From the NCBI GenBank assembly GCA_016875695.1, contig VGPB01000034.1:1-13220 (forward strand): 13,220 bases of DNA. Direction: 5' to 3'. The notes beneath the pieces are model-generated. The model worked only from the letters and a program-made list of their open reading frames with translations. It was not told the DNA's origin and searched no databases. Position 1 is the first letter of the stretch. Every line of letters starts with the position of its first letter. Both the position numbers and the translations under genes were made by a program. Origin of the DNA: Chloroflexota bacterium (GTDB lineage: Bacteria; Chloroflexota; Dehalococcoidia; UBA2979). Positions 1 through 6,916 of the stretch are shown here, one piece after another.

Positions 1-204
1 CAGACGGTGGCGCAAGTGTCCCGGAGGCTGGGGATCAGCGAGCAGACCTACTACGGCTGGCGCCGCGAGTACGGCGGGATGAAGGTCGACCAGGCGAAGC
101 GGCTGCAGGAGCTCGAGCGGGAGAACGCGTGGCTGAAGCGGCTGGTTGCCGACCAGGCGCTGGACAATGCGATTCTGCGTGAGGTGGCCTCGGGAAACTA
201 CTGA
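1..204 (+). CDS. IS3-family transposase OrfA (5' partial)
   Basis: This is the DNA-binding half of an IS3-type transposase. The frame is open from base 1 to TGA at 202-204, so the start lies outside the window. The visible 67 residues contain the end of a helix-turn-helix (SRRLGISEQTYYGWRREYGG), followed by a leucine-zipper-like coiled coil (KRLQELERENAWLKRLVADQ) of the kind that lets OrfA and OrfAB multimerise. The C-terminus, ...REVASGNY, is typical of IS407-like OrfA proteins. In the family, OrfA alone represses or modulates transposition and the frameshifted OrfAB fusion is the active enzyme. The last codons contain a slippery heptamer leading into orfB in the -1 frame. Confidence 0.88.
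   Translation, partial: QTVAQVSRRLGISEQTYYGWRREYGGMKVDQAKRLQELERENAWLKRLVADQALDNAILREVASGNY
192..198 (+). promoter_or_regulatory. -1 programmed ribosomal frameshift site (G GGA AAC)
   Basis: In the orfA frame the codons read TCG GGA AAC TAC TGA. Bases 192-198 therefore form the X XXY YYZ heptamer G GGA AAC, two codons before the orfA stop. The -1 frame is open from 183 and runs straight into orfB. After slippage the protein continues KLLSLAKRRRAV, the sequence expected at an IS3 OrfA/OrfB junction. No ATG, GTG or TTG occurs in the orfB frame until GTG at 312, which is inside the conserved domain, so frameshifting is the natural route to full-length OrfAB. Confidence 0.75.
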
Positions 205-1070
205 GCCTGGCGAAGCGACGCCGGGCGGTCGCACATGTCTGCGAGACGCTCACCGTATCGGAACGGCGCGCCTGTCGGGTCGTCGGGCAGGCACGCGCCA
301 CCGAGCGCTACGTGCCCAGGGAGTCGGCGGACGAGCAGGCGTTGCTGGCGCGCATCGTGGCGCTCGCCACGCGTTTCGGACGCTACGGCTACCGCCGCAT
401 CACCGCGCTGCTCAGGCAAGCGGGCTGGCGCGTGAACCACAAGCGCGTCGAACGGCTCTGGCGCCAGGAGGGGCTGAAGGTGCCCCAGAAGCAGCCCAAG
501 CGCGGCCGGCTCTGGCTGGCAGACGGCTCGATCATCAGGCGGCGCGCCGAGCGTCCGAACCACGTCTGGTCGTACGACTTCGTCCTCGACCGCACCGCTG
601 ACGGCCGGCCGTTGCGCATGCTCACGATCATCGACGAGTTCACGCGCGACTGCCTGGCGATCGACGTCGCCCGGCGGTTGAACTCGCGAGATGTGCTCGC
701 GCGGCTCGCCGACCTCTGCGTCGAGCGCGCGGTGCCGGAGCACATCCGCTCGGACAACGGGCCGGAGTTTGCGGCGAAGGCGGTGCGCCGCTGGCTGGCG
801 CGGGTCGGCGTGCAGACGCTCTTCATCGAGCCGGGCGGTCCATGGGAGAACGGCTACAGCGAGTCCTTCAACGGCAAGCTGCGTGACGAATGCCTCAACC
901 TCAAGCGCTTCGACACGCTGCTCGAGGCGCAGGTGCTCATCGAGCGCTGGCGGTTGGAGTACAACCACCGGCGCCCGCACAGCTCGCTCGGGTACCGGCC
1001 ACCAGCACCCGAGGCCATCGAACCGAACCGGCTGGAGATCGCCGCCAGACTAACTCAGCAAGTGGTATGA
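195..1070 (+). CDS. IS3-family transposase OrfB (integrase core, via -1 frameshift)
   Basis: This is the catalytic half of the IS3 transposase, with an rve/DDE integrase fold that performs DNA cleavage and strand transfer. An N-terminal HTH_21-like segment (SERRACRVVGQ, then RYGYRRITALLRQAGWRVNHKRV) precedes the core. The catalytic triad is visible: Asp in WSYDF (codon 576-578), Asp in RSDNGPEF (codon 753-755) and Glu in ENGYSESFNG (codon 861-863). The second Asp and the Glu are separated by exactly 35 residues, giving the D,D(35)E signature. The C-terminal YNHRRPHSSLGYRPP motif is intact and the stop is at 1068-1070. The start given is the first codon after the slippery site; a gene caller would probably use GTG 312, which would cut off the N-terminal domain. 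The frame has no internal stop, so the element may still be active. Confidence 0.9.
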   Translation, partial: KLLSLAKRRRAVAHVCETLTVSERRACRVVGQARATERYVPRESADEQALLARIVALATRFGRYGYRRITALLRQAGWRVNHKRVERLWRQEGLKVPQKQPKRGRLWLADGSIIRRRAERPNHVWSYDFVLDRTADGRPLRMLTIIDEFTRDCLAIDVARRLNSRDVLARLADLCVERAVPEHIRSDNGPEFAAKAVRRWLARVGVQTLFIEPGGPWENGYSESFNGKLRDECLNLKRFDTLLEAQVLIERWRLEYNHRRPHSSLGYRPPAPEAIEPNRLEIAARLTQQVV

Positions 1071-1267
1071 AACGCGGGGGCAGGTCACTTCGACACGCTG
1101 CTCGAGGCGCAGGTGCTCATCGAGCGCTGGCGGTTGGAGTACAACCACCGGCGCCCGCACAGCTCGCTCGGGTACCGGCCACCAGCACCCGAGGCCATCG
1201 AACCGAGCTGGCTGGAGATCGCCGCCAGACTCACTCATCAGGTGCTATGAAACGCGGGGGCAGGTCA
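908..1267 (+). repeat. 180-bp direct tandem repeat of the IS right end (908-1087 and 1088-1267)
   Basis: Bases 908-1087 recur at 1088-1267 with a period of exactly 180. By eye there are six substitutions, all in the last third (1027/1207, 1029/1209, 1052/1232, 1058/1238, 1061/1241, 1065/1245), giving about 97% identity. The repeat starts at CTTCGACACG inside orfB and ends at the IS terminus CAGGTCA in both copies. Because the junction at 1087/1088 falls on the IS end and the copies have diverged, insertion of one IS copy into an older relative explains this better than slippage. Confidence 0.95.
1089..1250 (+). pseudogene. IS3 OrfB C-terminal remnant
   Basis: This is the second, truncated copy of the transposase C-terminus, in the same phase relative to its repeat unit. 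It starts at FDTLLEAQVLIERW, includes YNHRRPHSSLGYRPP, and ends at TGA 1248-1250 with LTHQVL where the intact copy has LTQQVV. It lacks the catalytic Asp and Glu residues and has no start of its own, so it is a fossil of a second IS copy. It is followed by the element terminus at 1267. Confidence 0.88.
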
Positions 1268-1293
1268 AAGCTGCATGCAATCGCCATGCGAGA

Positions 1294-1770
1294 ATGGGCG
1301 CCATGCGCATGACACTGCTCGCGTTCGCGGTGGCCGTCGCGGTCCTCGCCTGCGGCGGTGGCGACGATGACGAGGCGGCGCCAGTCGGCACGGCGGCGAC
1401 CGCGGCGCCCACCGCGCCGGGGCATATTCCGGCGGTCTCCGACTTCGCGCGCGTCGAAGACGCGCAGGGGCTTGCCGTCTGGCACCTCGGCGCGCCGGCC
1501 GAAGGCGTGCCGGTGGGCCCGCTGTGCAGCGCGCTCGGCGGCGGCTCGGAGCTCGCCGTGAGCGGCCGCACGTCCGTCGAATCGCGTACGCTCGGTGGCC
1601 GCTTCATCGGCACGACGCGGCAGGGAGTGTGGGTGCTGTGGCTCTCGGAGGCGGCCACGCGGGCGATCCCGCTCGGCCCGCAGCCCGGGGTCTCGGAGGG
1701 CCAGCTGGTCGCGCGGCTGAACGACCGCATGACTGTCGAGCCGAGCAGCGCCTACCTGCGCTGCAACTAG
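1294..1770 (+). CDS. putative small lipoprotein, function unknown
   Basis: This is a 158-residue protein that I do not recognise. The N-terminus (MGAMRMTLLAFAVAVAVLAC) looks like a lipoprotein signal peptide: a short charged start, a hydrophobic run and a V-L-A-C lipobox with the lipid-accepting Cys at residue 20. A Gly/Asp/Ala/Pro-rich linker follows, then a compact domain of about 110 residues from roughly residue 48. Two further cysteines, one mid-domain (PLCSAL) and one near the C-terminus (LRCN), could form a disulphide outside the cytoplasm. Two alternative ATG starts lie at 1303 and 1309, and none has a convincing Shine-Dalgarno sequence. Only 26 bases separate the gene from the IS remnant, so its original promoter has probably been displaced. 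Codon use matches the neighbours. Confidence 0.65.
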   Translation: MGAMRMTLLAFAVAVAVLACGGGDDDEAAPVGTAATAAPTAPGHIPAVSDFARVEDAQGLAVWHLGAPAEGVPVGPLCSALGGGSELAVSGRTSVESRTLGGRFIGTTRQGVWVLWLSEAATRAIPLGPQPGVSEGQLVARLNDRMTVEPSSAYLRCN

Positions 1771-1826
1771 CCCTGCGCTCGACGCCCCGCCGGCGTGGCT
1801 CGGCCGCCGCTCGCGCCGATACTGTG

Positions 1827-1832
1827 TACACT
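1827..1832 (+). promoter_or_regulatory. possible -10 element (TACACT) ahead of argF
   Basis: TACACT sits 33 bases before the argF start, in the 94-base gap after the lipoprotein gene. The same nine bases, TACACTGAT, recur at 7922 ahead of the HEAT-repeat gene, the other likely transcription-unit boundary. No TTGACA-like -35 is visible at either place, so the call is weak. Confidence 0.3.
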
Positions 1833-1864
1833 GATGTCCCCAGCCGCCAGATCGAGGTATTCCC

Positions 1865-2779
1865 GTGCATGGTCGGGACTTCCTGTCCTTGCAGGACTGC
1901 TCACCGGACGAGCTCGAGCAGCTGCTGAGCACCGCGCAGGCGATCAAGCGTGATGGCCCGGGCACGGCGCTTGCCGGCCAGACCATCGCGCTGCTGTTCG
2001 ACAAGCCGTCGCTGCGCACGCGCGTGTCGTTCGAGGTGGCGGCCGCGCGGCTGGGCGGGCGCGCCATCGTCGTCGCCCAGCACGAGGCGCGCATCGGCGA
2101 GCGCGAGCCGGTCAGCGACGCGGCGCGCGTGCTCTCGCGCATGGTGCAGGCGCTGATCGTGCGCACGTTCGCGCAGGCGACGCTGGAGGAGTACGCGCGC
2201 TGGGCGGCGGTGCCCGTGGTCAACGCGCTCTCGGACGCCGAGCACCCCTGCCAGGCGCTCGCGGACCTACTCACGTTGCGCGAGCGCCTCGGCGCGTTGC
2301 GCGGGCTGACGCTCGCATACATCGGGGAGGGGAACAACGTCGCGACCGCGCTGGCCTTCGGCGCGGTGCTGACGGGCGTGCGCTTCCGCTGCGCCTCGCC
2401 GCCGGGTCACGGGCTGCCGGAGCATGTGCTGGCCGCCGCGGCCACGCTTCCCGGCGGTGGCTCCGTGGAGCAGCTCGCCGACCCGGTGGCCGCCGTGCGC
2501 GACGCGGCCGCCGTCTACACGGACGTGTGGGCCTCGATGGGGCAGGAGCACCTGCTCACGCAGCGCACGGAAGCGTTCGCGCCGTACCGCTTGGACGCGG
2601 CCCTGCTGGCGGCAGCGCCCCCCGACGCGCTCGTCATGCACGACCTCCCCGCCCATCGCGGCGAGGAGATCACGGACGAGGTGATCGAGTCACTGCGCTC
2701 CGTGGTCTTCGACCAGGCAGAGAACCGCGTGCACGCGCAGCAGGCGCTGTTGCTGCTGCTGCTCGGGTCCGCGGGCTAG
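1865..2779 (+). CDS. argF: ornithine carbamoyltransferase
   Basis: The enzyme transfers the carbamoyl group from carbamoyl phosphate to ornithine to make citrulline in cytosolic arginine synthesis. The 304 residues are the usual family length. Visible motifs are the carbamoyl-phosphate loop KPSLRTRVSFE (Ser49-Arg53; many relatives have STRTR), HPCQALADLLT (His127-Gln130), GEGNNVATAL, and the ornithine-side DVWASMGQE loop starting at Asp220. These mark it as an ornithine rather than an aspartate enzyme. The HCLP motif reads H259-D260-L-P, so the Cys that contacts ornithine in characterised enzymes is Asp here. The GTG start at 1865 is supported by GAGG at 1854-1857. It is the first gene of the cluster and stands only 10 bases before cdaA. 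No other arg gene is in the window. A clade-specific OTC variant or a related carbamoyltransferase remains possible. Confidence 0.88.
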   Translation: MHGRDFLSLQDCSPDELEQLLSTAQAIKRDGPGTALAGQTIALLFDKPSLRTRVSFEVAAARLGGRAIVVAQHEARIGEREPVSDAARVLSRMVQALIVRTFAQATLEEYARWAAVPVVNALSDAEHPCQALADLLTLRERLGALRGLTLAYIGEGNNVATALAFGAVLTGVRFRCASPPGHGLPEHVLAAAATLPGGGSVEQLADPVAAVRDAAAVYTDVWASMGQEHLLTQRTEAFAPYRLDAALLAAAPPDALVMHDLPAHRGEEITDEVIESLRSVVFDQAENRVHAQQALLLLLLGSAG

Positions 2780-2789
2780 CGCTCGGCTC

Positions 2790-3626
2790 GTGCGAGAGCT
2801 ACTCACCGTCATCGGCGACGCGCTCGATCGACTGTCGCCCGCCGCGGTCGTCGACATTGTGCTGGTCTCGGTGTCGATCTACTGGCTGCTGCTGCTGCTG
2901 CGCGGCACCACCGCGATGACGGTGCTGCGTGGCGCTGCCGTCGTGCTGGCCGGGGCAGCGCTGCTGAGCCGCGCGCTGGACCTGCCCGTCGTCAACTGGC
3001 TGCTGCGCAACTCGCTCACCGGGCTCGTGCTCGCGCTCGCGCTCGTGTTCCAGCCCGAGATCCGGCGCGCGCTGGAGCGCCTGGGTCGCACCGGGCTGCG
3101 CTCTCACCGGCGGCGCGAGGAGGACCTGTACGCGATCGAGGCGATCGTGCGTGTGGCCGCGCGGCTCGCGCGCCAGCAGCGCGGCGCGCTCATCGTGATC
3201 GAGCGCGAGACCGGCCTGCGCGAGGTCACTGACACCGGCGTGCCGGTCGGCGCCGAGCTGTCTGGTGAGCTGCTAGGCAGCATCTTCGCGCCGAACGCGC
3301 CGCTGCATGACGGCGCGGTGGTCGTGCGCCTCGACCGCATCGTCGCCGCCGGCTGCACGCTGCCGCTGTCCGACTCGCCGCTCCCGGCCGAGCACGGCAT
3401 GCGCCACCGCGCGGCGCTGGGCATCACGGAGCGCACAGACGCCGTGGTCGTGGTCGTGTCCGAGGAGCGTGGTGAGCTCGCGCTCGCATCGAATGGGCGC
3501 ATGCTCACTGGCCTCGACGAGGCGCGCCTGAGCCGCCAGTTGCTGCGCCTCTTCGCGCTCGAGGACCTCGGCGTCGAGGCGGGGCGCGCGGCCGATGCGG
3601 TCGGCGTCGACCGGCGGCCGGTCTGA
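2790..3626 (+). CDS. cdaA: diadenylate cyclase CdaA (membrane DAC-domain protein)
   Basis: The enzyme condenses two ATP into the second messenger cyclic di-AMP, which in other bacteria controls potassium and osmolyte transport and cell-wall homeostasis. The 278-residue protein has three N-terminal membrane segments (about residues 18-37, 42-62 and 67-87), the conserved FQPEIRRALERLG linker and a DAC domain from about 115 to 235. Both catalytic motifs are intact: DGA at 174-176 (LHDGAVVV) and RHR at 205-207 (GMRHRAALG). The start is GTG at 2790, 10 bases after argF. cdaR follows after 5 bases, the conserved cdaA-cdaR pairing. In Firmicutes the third partner is glmM; here der follows instead. 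Confidence 0.95.
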   Translation: MRELLTVIGDALDRLSPAAVVDIVLVSVSIYWLLLLLRGTTAMTVLRGAAVVLAGAALLSRALDLPVVNWLLRNSLTGLVLALALVFQPEIRRALERLGRTGLRSHRRREEDLYAIEAIVRVAARLARQQRGALIVIERETGLREVTDTGVPVGAELSGELLGSIFAPNAPLHDGAVVVRLDRIVAAGCTLPLSDSPLPAEHGMRHRAALGITERTDAVVVVVSEERGELALASNGRMLTGLDEARLSRQLLRLFALEDLGVEAGRAADAVGVDRRPV

Positions 3627-3631
3627 CGACC

Positions 3632-4918
3632 GTGGAGCGCCGACCGGTCCCGTCGCGGTCGCGCTCGGTCCGCCTGCTGGATGCGCTGCGCCGCGCGTGC
3701 GCGCTGGCAGCGCAGGCGGGCTTCCATCTGCGGCGCTCGCCGGGGCTCGCGGGGCTCTCGCTGGTCATGGGCGTCGCGCTTTGGGTGATCGTGAGCGAGG
3801 CCGAGAACCCCACGCGCGTCGATCGCTTCACCAGCGCGATCCCGCTCGAGGCGGTCAACGTCAGCCCCGGCTACGCCGTGGCGAACCAGCTCTCGCCCGT
3901 CGCAGTGCGCATCGCCGCGCCTGAGGACCGCTGGGACGAGCTGACGGCGGCGAGCTTTCGCGCGTTCGTGGACCTGAACGGGCGCGAGGCGCGCGAGCAG
4001 TTCGTGCCCGTGCGCATCGAGGTCGTCGGCGCACGCGGCGTGCGCGTGCTCGAGGCGCTGCCGGCGTCCGTCGTCGTCCACCTCGAGGAGCTCGTGACGA
4101 AGCAGGTGCCGGTCAGCACGCGCCAGCTCGGCACGCTGCCGCGCGGGCACGAGCTGAGCGCGGCGACGCCCGAGCGGCGCAGCGTCGAGGTCTCCGGGGC
4201 AGCCTCGCTCGTCGCGCTCGTCAGCGAGGCGGTCGCCTCGATCAACTTGACCGGGCTCACGGTGGGCCTCGAGGACAGGGTGGCGCTCGTCCCGGTCGCG
4301 GAGGGCGGCGGCGAGGTGCGCGGCGTGAGCGTCCGGCCGCCGACCGTGCGCGTCACCATCGGTATCACGCTCACCGCGCTCACGCGCACGCTGCCGCTGC
4401 AAGCGCAGGTCACGGGCCAGCCGGCGCCGGGCTATCGCATCGCGGGCGTGCGCGTGTCGCCGACGACCGCCGCCGTCGACGGCACGATCGACGTGCTGCA
4501 GGCGCTCGACACGCTGCGGCTGCCGCCGGTCGATATCGGCGGGCAGCAGGGGGACGTGCGCAGCACGCTGCGTCCGGTGCTGCCGCCTGGCCTCGCGGCG
4601 CCCGGGCTGGTCACGGTCGCCGTCGAGGTGCAGATCGTGCCGATTGTCGGGTCGTTGGCAATCACGGTCGCGCCCGAGGTGCTGAACGTGCGCACCGGGT
4701 TCCAGGCGCGCGCTGCGCCGGGCGCCGTCGTGATCGCGCTGGAGGGCCCGCTCGCGCGCCTGAACGCGCTGGCGCCGGGCGCGGTGCGCGCCACCGCCGA
4801 CGCGTATGGGCTCGGCGCAGGCACGGCGGAGCTGCGGCTGGCGGTGCAGCTGCCGGACGGCATCGACGTACGCGAAGTGCAGCCCGCGTCGGTCTCCGTT
4901 ACGCTGACCCGGCCATGA
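3632..4918 (+). CDS. cdaR: YbbR-domain protein, CdaA regulator CdaR
   Basis: This is a membrane-anchored protein with an extracytoplasmic chain of YbbR domains. In studied bacteria CdaR binds CdaA and tunes cyclic di-AMP production. The 428-residue product has a basic N-terminus, one membrane anchor at about residues 38-55 (LAGLSLVMGVALWVIVSE), then a long beta-rich Val/Ala-rich region consistent with about four YbbR repeats of 80-95 residues (very roughly 60-140, 145-235, 240-330 and 335-425). No catalytic motif is expected. The start is GTG at 3632, 5 bases after cdaA. The stop overlaps the der start as ATGA, implying translational coupling. Function is inferred from the family and from the adjacency to cdaA. 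Confidence 0.88.
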   Translation: MERRPVPSRSRSVRLLDALRRACALAAQAGFHLRRSPGLAGLSLVMGVALWVIVSEAENPTRVDRFTSAIPLEAVNVSPGYAVANQLSPVAVRIAAPEDRWDELTAASFRAFVDLNGREAREQFVPVRIEVVGARGVRVLEALPASVVVHLEELVTKQVPVSTRQLGTLPRGHELSAATPERRSVEVSGAASLVALVSEAVASINLTGLTVGLEDRVALVPVAEGGGEVRGVSVRPPTVRVTIGITLTALTRTLPLQAQVTGQPAPGYRIAGVRVSPTTAAVDGTIDVLQALDTLRLPPVDIGGQQGDVRSTLRPVLPPGLAAPGLVTVAVEVQIVPIVGSLAITVAPEVLNVRTGFQARAAPGAVVIALEGPLARLNALAPGAVRATADAYGLGAGTAELRLAVQLPDGIDVREVQPASVSVTLTRP

Positions 4919-6264
4919 GCGACCTCACCGCCGGCCCGCTGGTCGCCATCGTCGGCCGCCCGAACGTCGGCAAGTCCGCGCTGTTCAACCGCCTCACCAG
5001 CACGCGTCGCGCGCTCGTGGAGCCGGTGCCCGGCACCACGCGTGACCGGCTCTACGGCTGGTGTGACTGGCGCGGCCAGCGCTTCCGCCTCGTCGACACG
5101 GGCGGCGTCGAGGGGCCCGAGTCGGACCCGTTCTCTCCGCGCATCCGCGAGCAGGTGGTGGAGGCGATCACCGAAGCCGACGCGATCCTCTTTGCGATCG
5201 ACGCCCACGAGGGCATCACGGCTGCGGACGAGGCGATCGTGGAGCTGTTGCGGCGCAGCCCGCGGCCGGTGCTGCTGGTGGCGAACAAGGCCGACCGCAG
5301 CGGCGCGCGCGCCGCGCTCGTCGAGCTGTACGCGCTCGGTCTCGGCGAGCCGCTCGCCGTCTCGGCGTACCACGGGCAGGGCATCGGCGAGCTGCTTGAC
5401 CGCATCGTCGAGGTGGCGCCGGGCGTGCCCCCGCCGCCGCGGGAGGAGCGCCTGCGCATCGCGGTGGTGGGCCGCCCGAACGTCGGCAAGTCATCGCTCG
5501 TTAACGCGATCCTTGGGTCCGAGCGCGTGATCGTCTCGGACATCCCGGGCACGACACGCGACGCTGTCGACACCGCGTTCGAGTTCGAGGGCCAGCGGTT
5601 GTTGCTCGTCGATACCGCGGGCATCCGCCGCCGCGGCAAGATCGAGCGCGGCGTCGAGCGCCACTCGGTGCAGCGCGCGGAGCAGGCGATCGACCGCGCC
5701 GACGTGGTGTTCCTCGTCATCGACCAGGCCGAGCCGACGGCCGCGCAGGACACCCATATCGCGGGCTACGTCGCCGAGCAGGGCAAGGGACTGGTGCTCG
5801 TCGTCAACAAGTGGGACCTGGCCGAGGACCGCGACGCGCGCCACGAGTTCGCGCGCGCGGTCGACCGGCGCTACGACTTCGTGGCGTGGGCGCCGGTGCA
5901 GTTCACGTCCGCCGTCACGGGCGAAGGCGTGCGCGACTTGCTGGAGCTGGCGCTGCACATCGACGCGGTGCGCCGGCGGCGCGTGCAGACGTCCGAGCTC
6001 AACCTCGTGATGCAGCGCGCGGTGAGCGAGCACGCGCCGCCGGCGATTCGCGGCAAGCGCCTCAAGTTGCTCTACGTGACGCAGGCGGAGGTCGCGCCGC
6101 CCACGTTCGTGTTCTTCGTCAACGACCCCGAGCTGCTGCACTTCTCGTACCGCCGCTACCTCGAGAACCGGCTGCGCGCGGCGTTCGGGTTCGAGGGCGC
6201 CGCGGTCCGCATGCGCTTCCGCCAGCGGACCGAGGCTCGATCGCCGAAGGCGATGCTCGCATGA
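4915..6264 (+). CDS. der: ribosome biogenesis GTPase Der (EngA)
   Basis: Der is a double-GTPase essential in most bacteria for assembly of the 50S ribosomal subunit. The 449-residue protein has the diagnostic architecture: G domain 1 with GRPNVGKS (14-21), DTGG and NKAD (124-127); G domain 2 with GRPNVGKS (186-193), DTAG and NKWD (298-301); and a C-terminal KH-like domain ending in FRQRTEARSPKAMLA. All G motifs look intact and the length is normal. The ATG at 4915 overlaps the cdaR stop by four bases. Placement between cdaR and plsY suggests co-expression of cell-envelope and ribosome-assembly functions. Confidence 0.97.
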   Translation: MSDLTAGPLVAIVGRPNVGKSALFNRLTSTRRALVEPVPGTTRDRLYGWCDWRGQRFRLVDTGGVEGPESDPFSPRIREQVVEAITEADAILFAIDAHEGITAADEAIVELLRRSPRPVLLVANKADRSGARAALVELYALGLGEPLAVSAYHGQGIGELLDRIVEVAPGVPPPPREERLRIAVVGRPNVGKSSLVNAILGSERVIVSDIPGTTRDAVDTAFEFEGQRLLLVDTAGIRRRGKIERGVERHSVQRAEQAIDRADVVFLVIDQAEPTAAQDTHIAGYVAEQGKGLVLVVNKWDLAEDRDARHEFARAVDRRYDFVAWAPVQFTSAVTGEGVRDLLELALHIDAVRRRRVQTSELNLVMQRAVSEHAPPAIRGKRLKLLYVTQAEVAPPTFVFFVNDPELLHFSYRRYLENRLRAAFGFEGAAVRMRFRQRTEARSPKAMLA

Positions 6265-6286
6265 TCGCGCGGCAAGCGGCGCCGGC

Positions 6287-6916
6287 GTGATCGCCCCCGC
6301 GCTGCTGCTGCTGGGCGGCTACTTGCTCGGGTCGTTGCAGGCAGGCCTGCTCGTCGGCCGCGTCTACCGTGGCGTGGACGTGCGCGAGTACGGCTCCGGC
6401 AAGACCGGCTTCACCAATGCGCTGCGCACGCTCGGCCTACGCGCGGCGGCGATCGTGCTGGCCATCGATGTGGCGAAGGGCGCGCTGCCAGTGCTCATCG
6501 GGCGCTGGCTGCTTGACGACCCGTGGGCGGCGTCGCTGGGCGGGACCGGCGCCGTCATCGGCCACACATGGCCGCTCTTTGCCGCCTTCCGCGGTGGGCG
6601 CGGCGTGGCCACCTCGTTCGGCGGGTTCGTCGCGATGGCGCCGCTGGTGGCGCTGGCGGTGCTTGCCGCCAGCGCCAGCGTGCTGGCGGCGACGCGCTAC
6701 GTGTCGGTGATGTCGATCAGCGGGATGCTCGCCGGGCTCGCCGCGCTGATCGCGCTCGTGGCGAGCGGCCGGCTGGACCCCGCGTACCTGCTCTACGGTA
6801 TCGTGGTGACGCTGTCCGTGGAGGTCAACCACCGTTCGAACCTGCGCCGGTTGCTCGCCGGCACCGAGCCGAAGCTCGGCCAGGGCGGCGCCCGGCGTTC
6901 CCCTCGCGGCACGTGA
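6287..6916 (+). CDS. plsY: glycerol-3-phosphate acyltransferase PlsY
   Basis: This is an integral membrane enzyme that acylates glycerol-3-phosphate from acyl phosphate, making lysophosphatidate at the inner membrane. It has 209 residues and about five hydrophobic segments. Family motif 1 is GSLQAGLLVGR...GSGKTGFTN (many relatives have GSGNxGATN), motif 2 is GHTWPLFAAFRGGRGVAT, and the C-terminal motif is NHRSNLRRLLAGTEPKLG. The start is GTG at 6287, 22 bases after der, without a clear Shine-Dalgarno sequence. The stop overlaps the gpsA start as GTGA. The pairing makes metabolic sense because GpsA supplies the glycerol-3-phosphate that PlsY consumes. It needs a PlsX partner that is not in this window. 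Confidence 0.93.
   Translation: MIAPALLLLGGYLLGSLQAGLLVGRVYRGVDVREYGSGKTGFTNALRTLGLRAAAIVLAIDVAKGALPVLIGRWLLDDPWAASLGGTGAVIGHTWPLFAAFRGGRGVATSFGGFVAMAPLVALAVLAASASVLAATRYVSVMSISGMLAGLAALIALVASGRLDPAYLLYGIVVTLSVEVNHRSNLRRLLAGTEPKLGQGGARRSPRGT

Larger units (their letters stand above)
1..1087 (+). mobile_element. IS3-family insertion sequence, left end outside the window
   Basis: The element carries orfA and orfB of an IS3-family transposase in the usual overlapping arrangement. The right end is placed at 1087 because the sequence after orfB reads GGGGGCAGGTCA. This ends in ...CA as IS3 elements do, and its reverse complement starts TGACCTGCCCCC, a plausible terminal inverted repeat. The same terminus recurs at 1267, after which the two copies diverge. 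The left end and first part of orfA lie before the window, so the matching inverted repeat and the target duplication cannot be checked. Assignment to an IS407-like group is inference from the style of the OrfA and OrfB proteins. Confidence 0.85.

Noticed and set aside
198..980. Long antisense open frame across the IS transposase
   Set aside because: It is the mirror of orfB in GC-rich DNA, with Arg/Pro/Ala-rich composition and no family sequence.
1246..1251. TATGAA near the IS right end as an outward promoter
   Set aside because: There is no -35 at suitable spacing, and the bases belong to the end of the orfB remnant and its stop codon.
908..1267. Tandem repeat as a CRISPR or satellite array
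   Set aside because: There are only two units, both coding for the transposase C-terminus and both ending at the IS terminus.
1782..1796. ACGCC/GGCGT stem after the lipoprotein gene as a terminator
   Set aside because: The stem is only 5 bp with no T-run, a level of pairing expected by chance at this GC content.
1865..2779. argF as aspartate carbamoyltransferase, because the HCLP Cys is missing
   Set aside because: The DVWASMGQE loop and the HRGEE context are those of ornithine enzymes, not of PyrB.
3104..4402. 432-codon minus-strand open frame over cdaA and cdaR
   Set aside because: The product is low-complexity (Arg, Asp, His, Ala), with no ribosome binding site, and lies opposite two convincing genes.
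6523..6912. Longer gpsA start inside plsY
   Set aside because: The extra 130 residues are an antiphase reading of plsY, and the family N-terminus begins right after GTG 6913.
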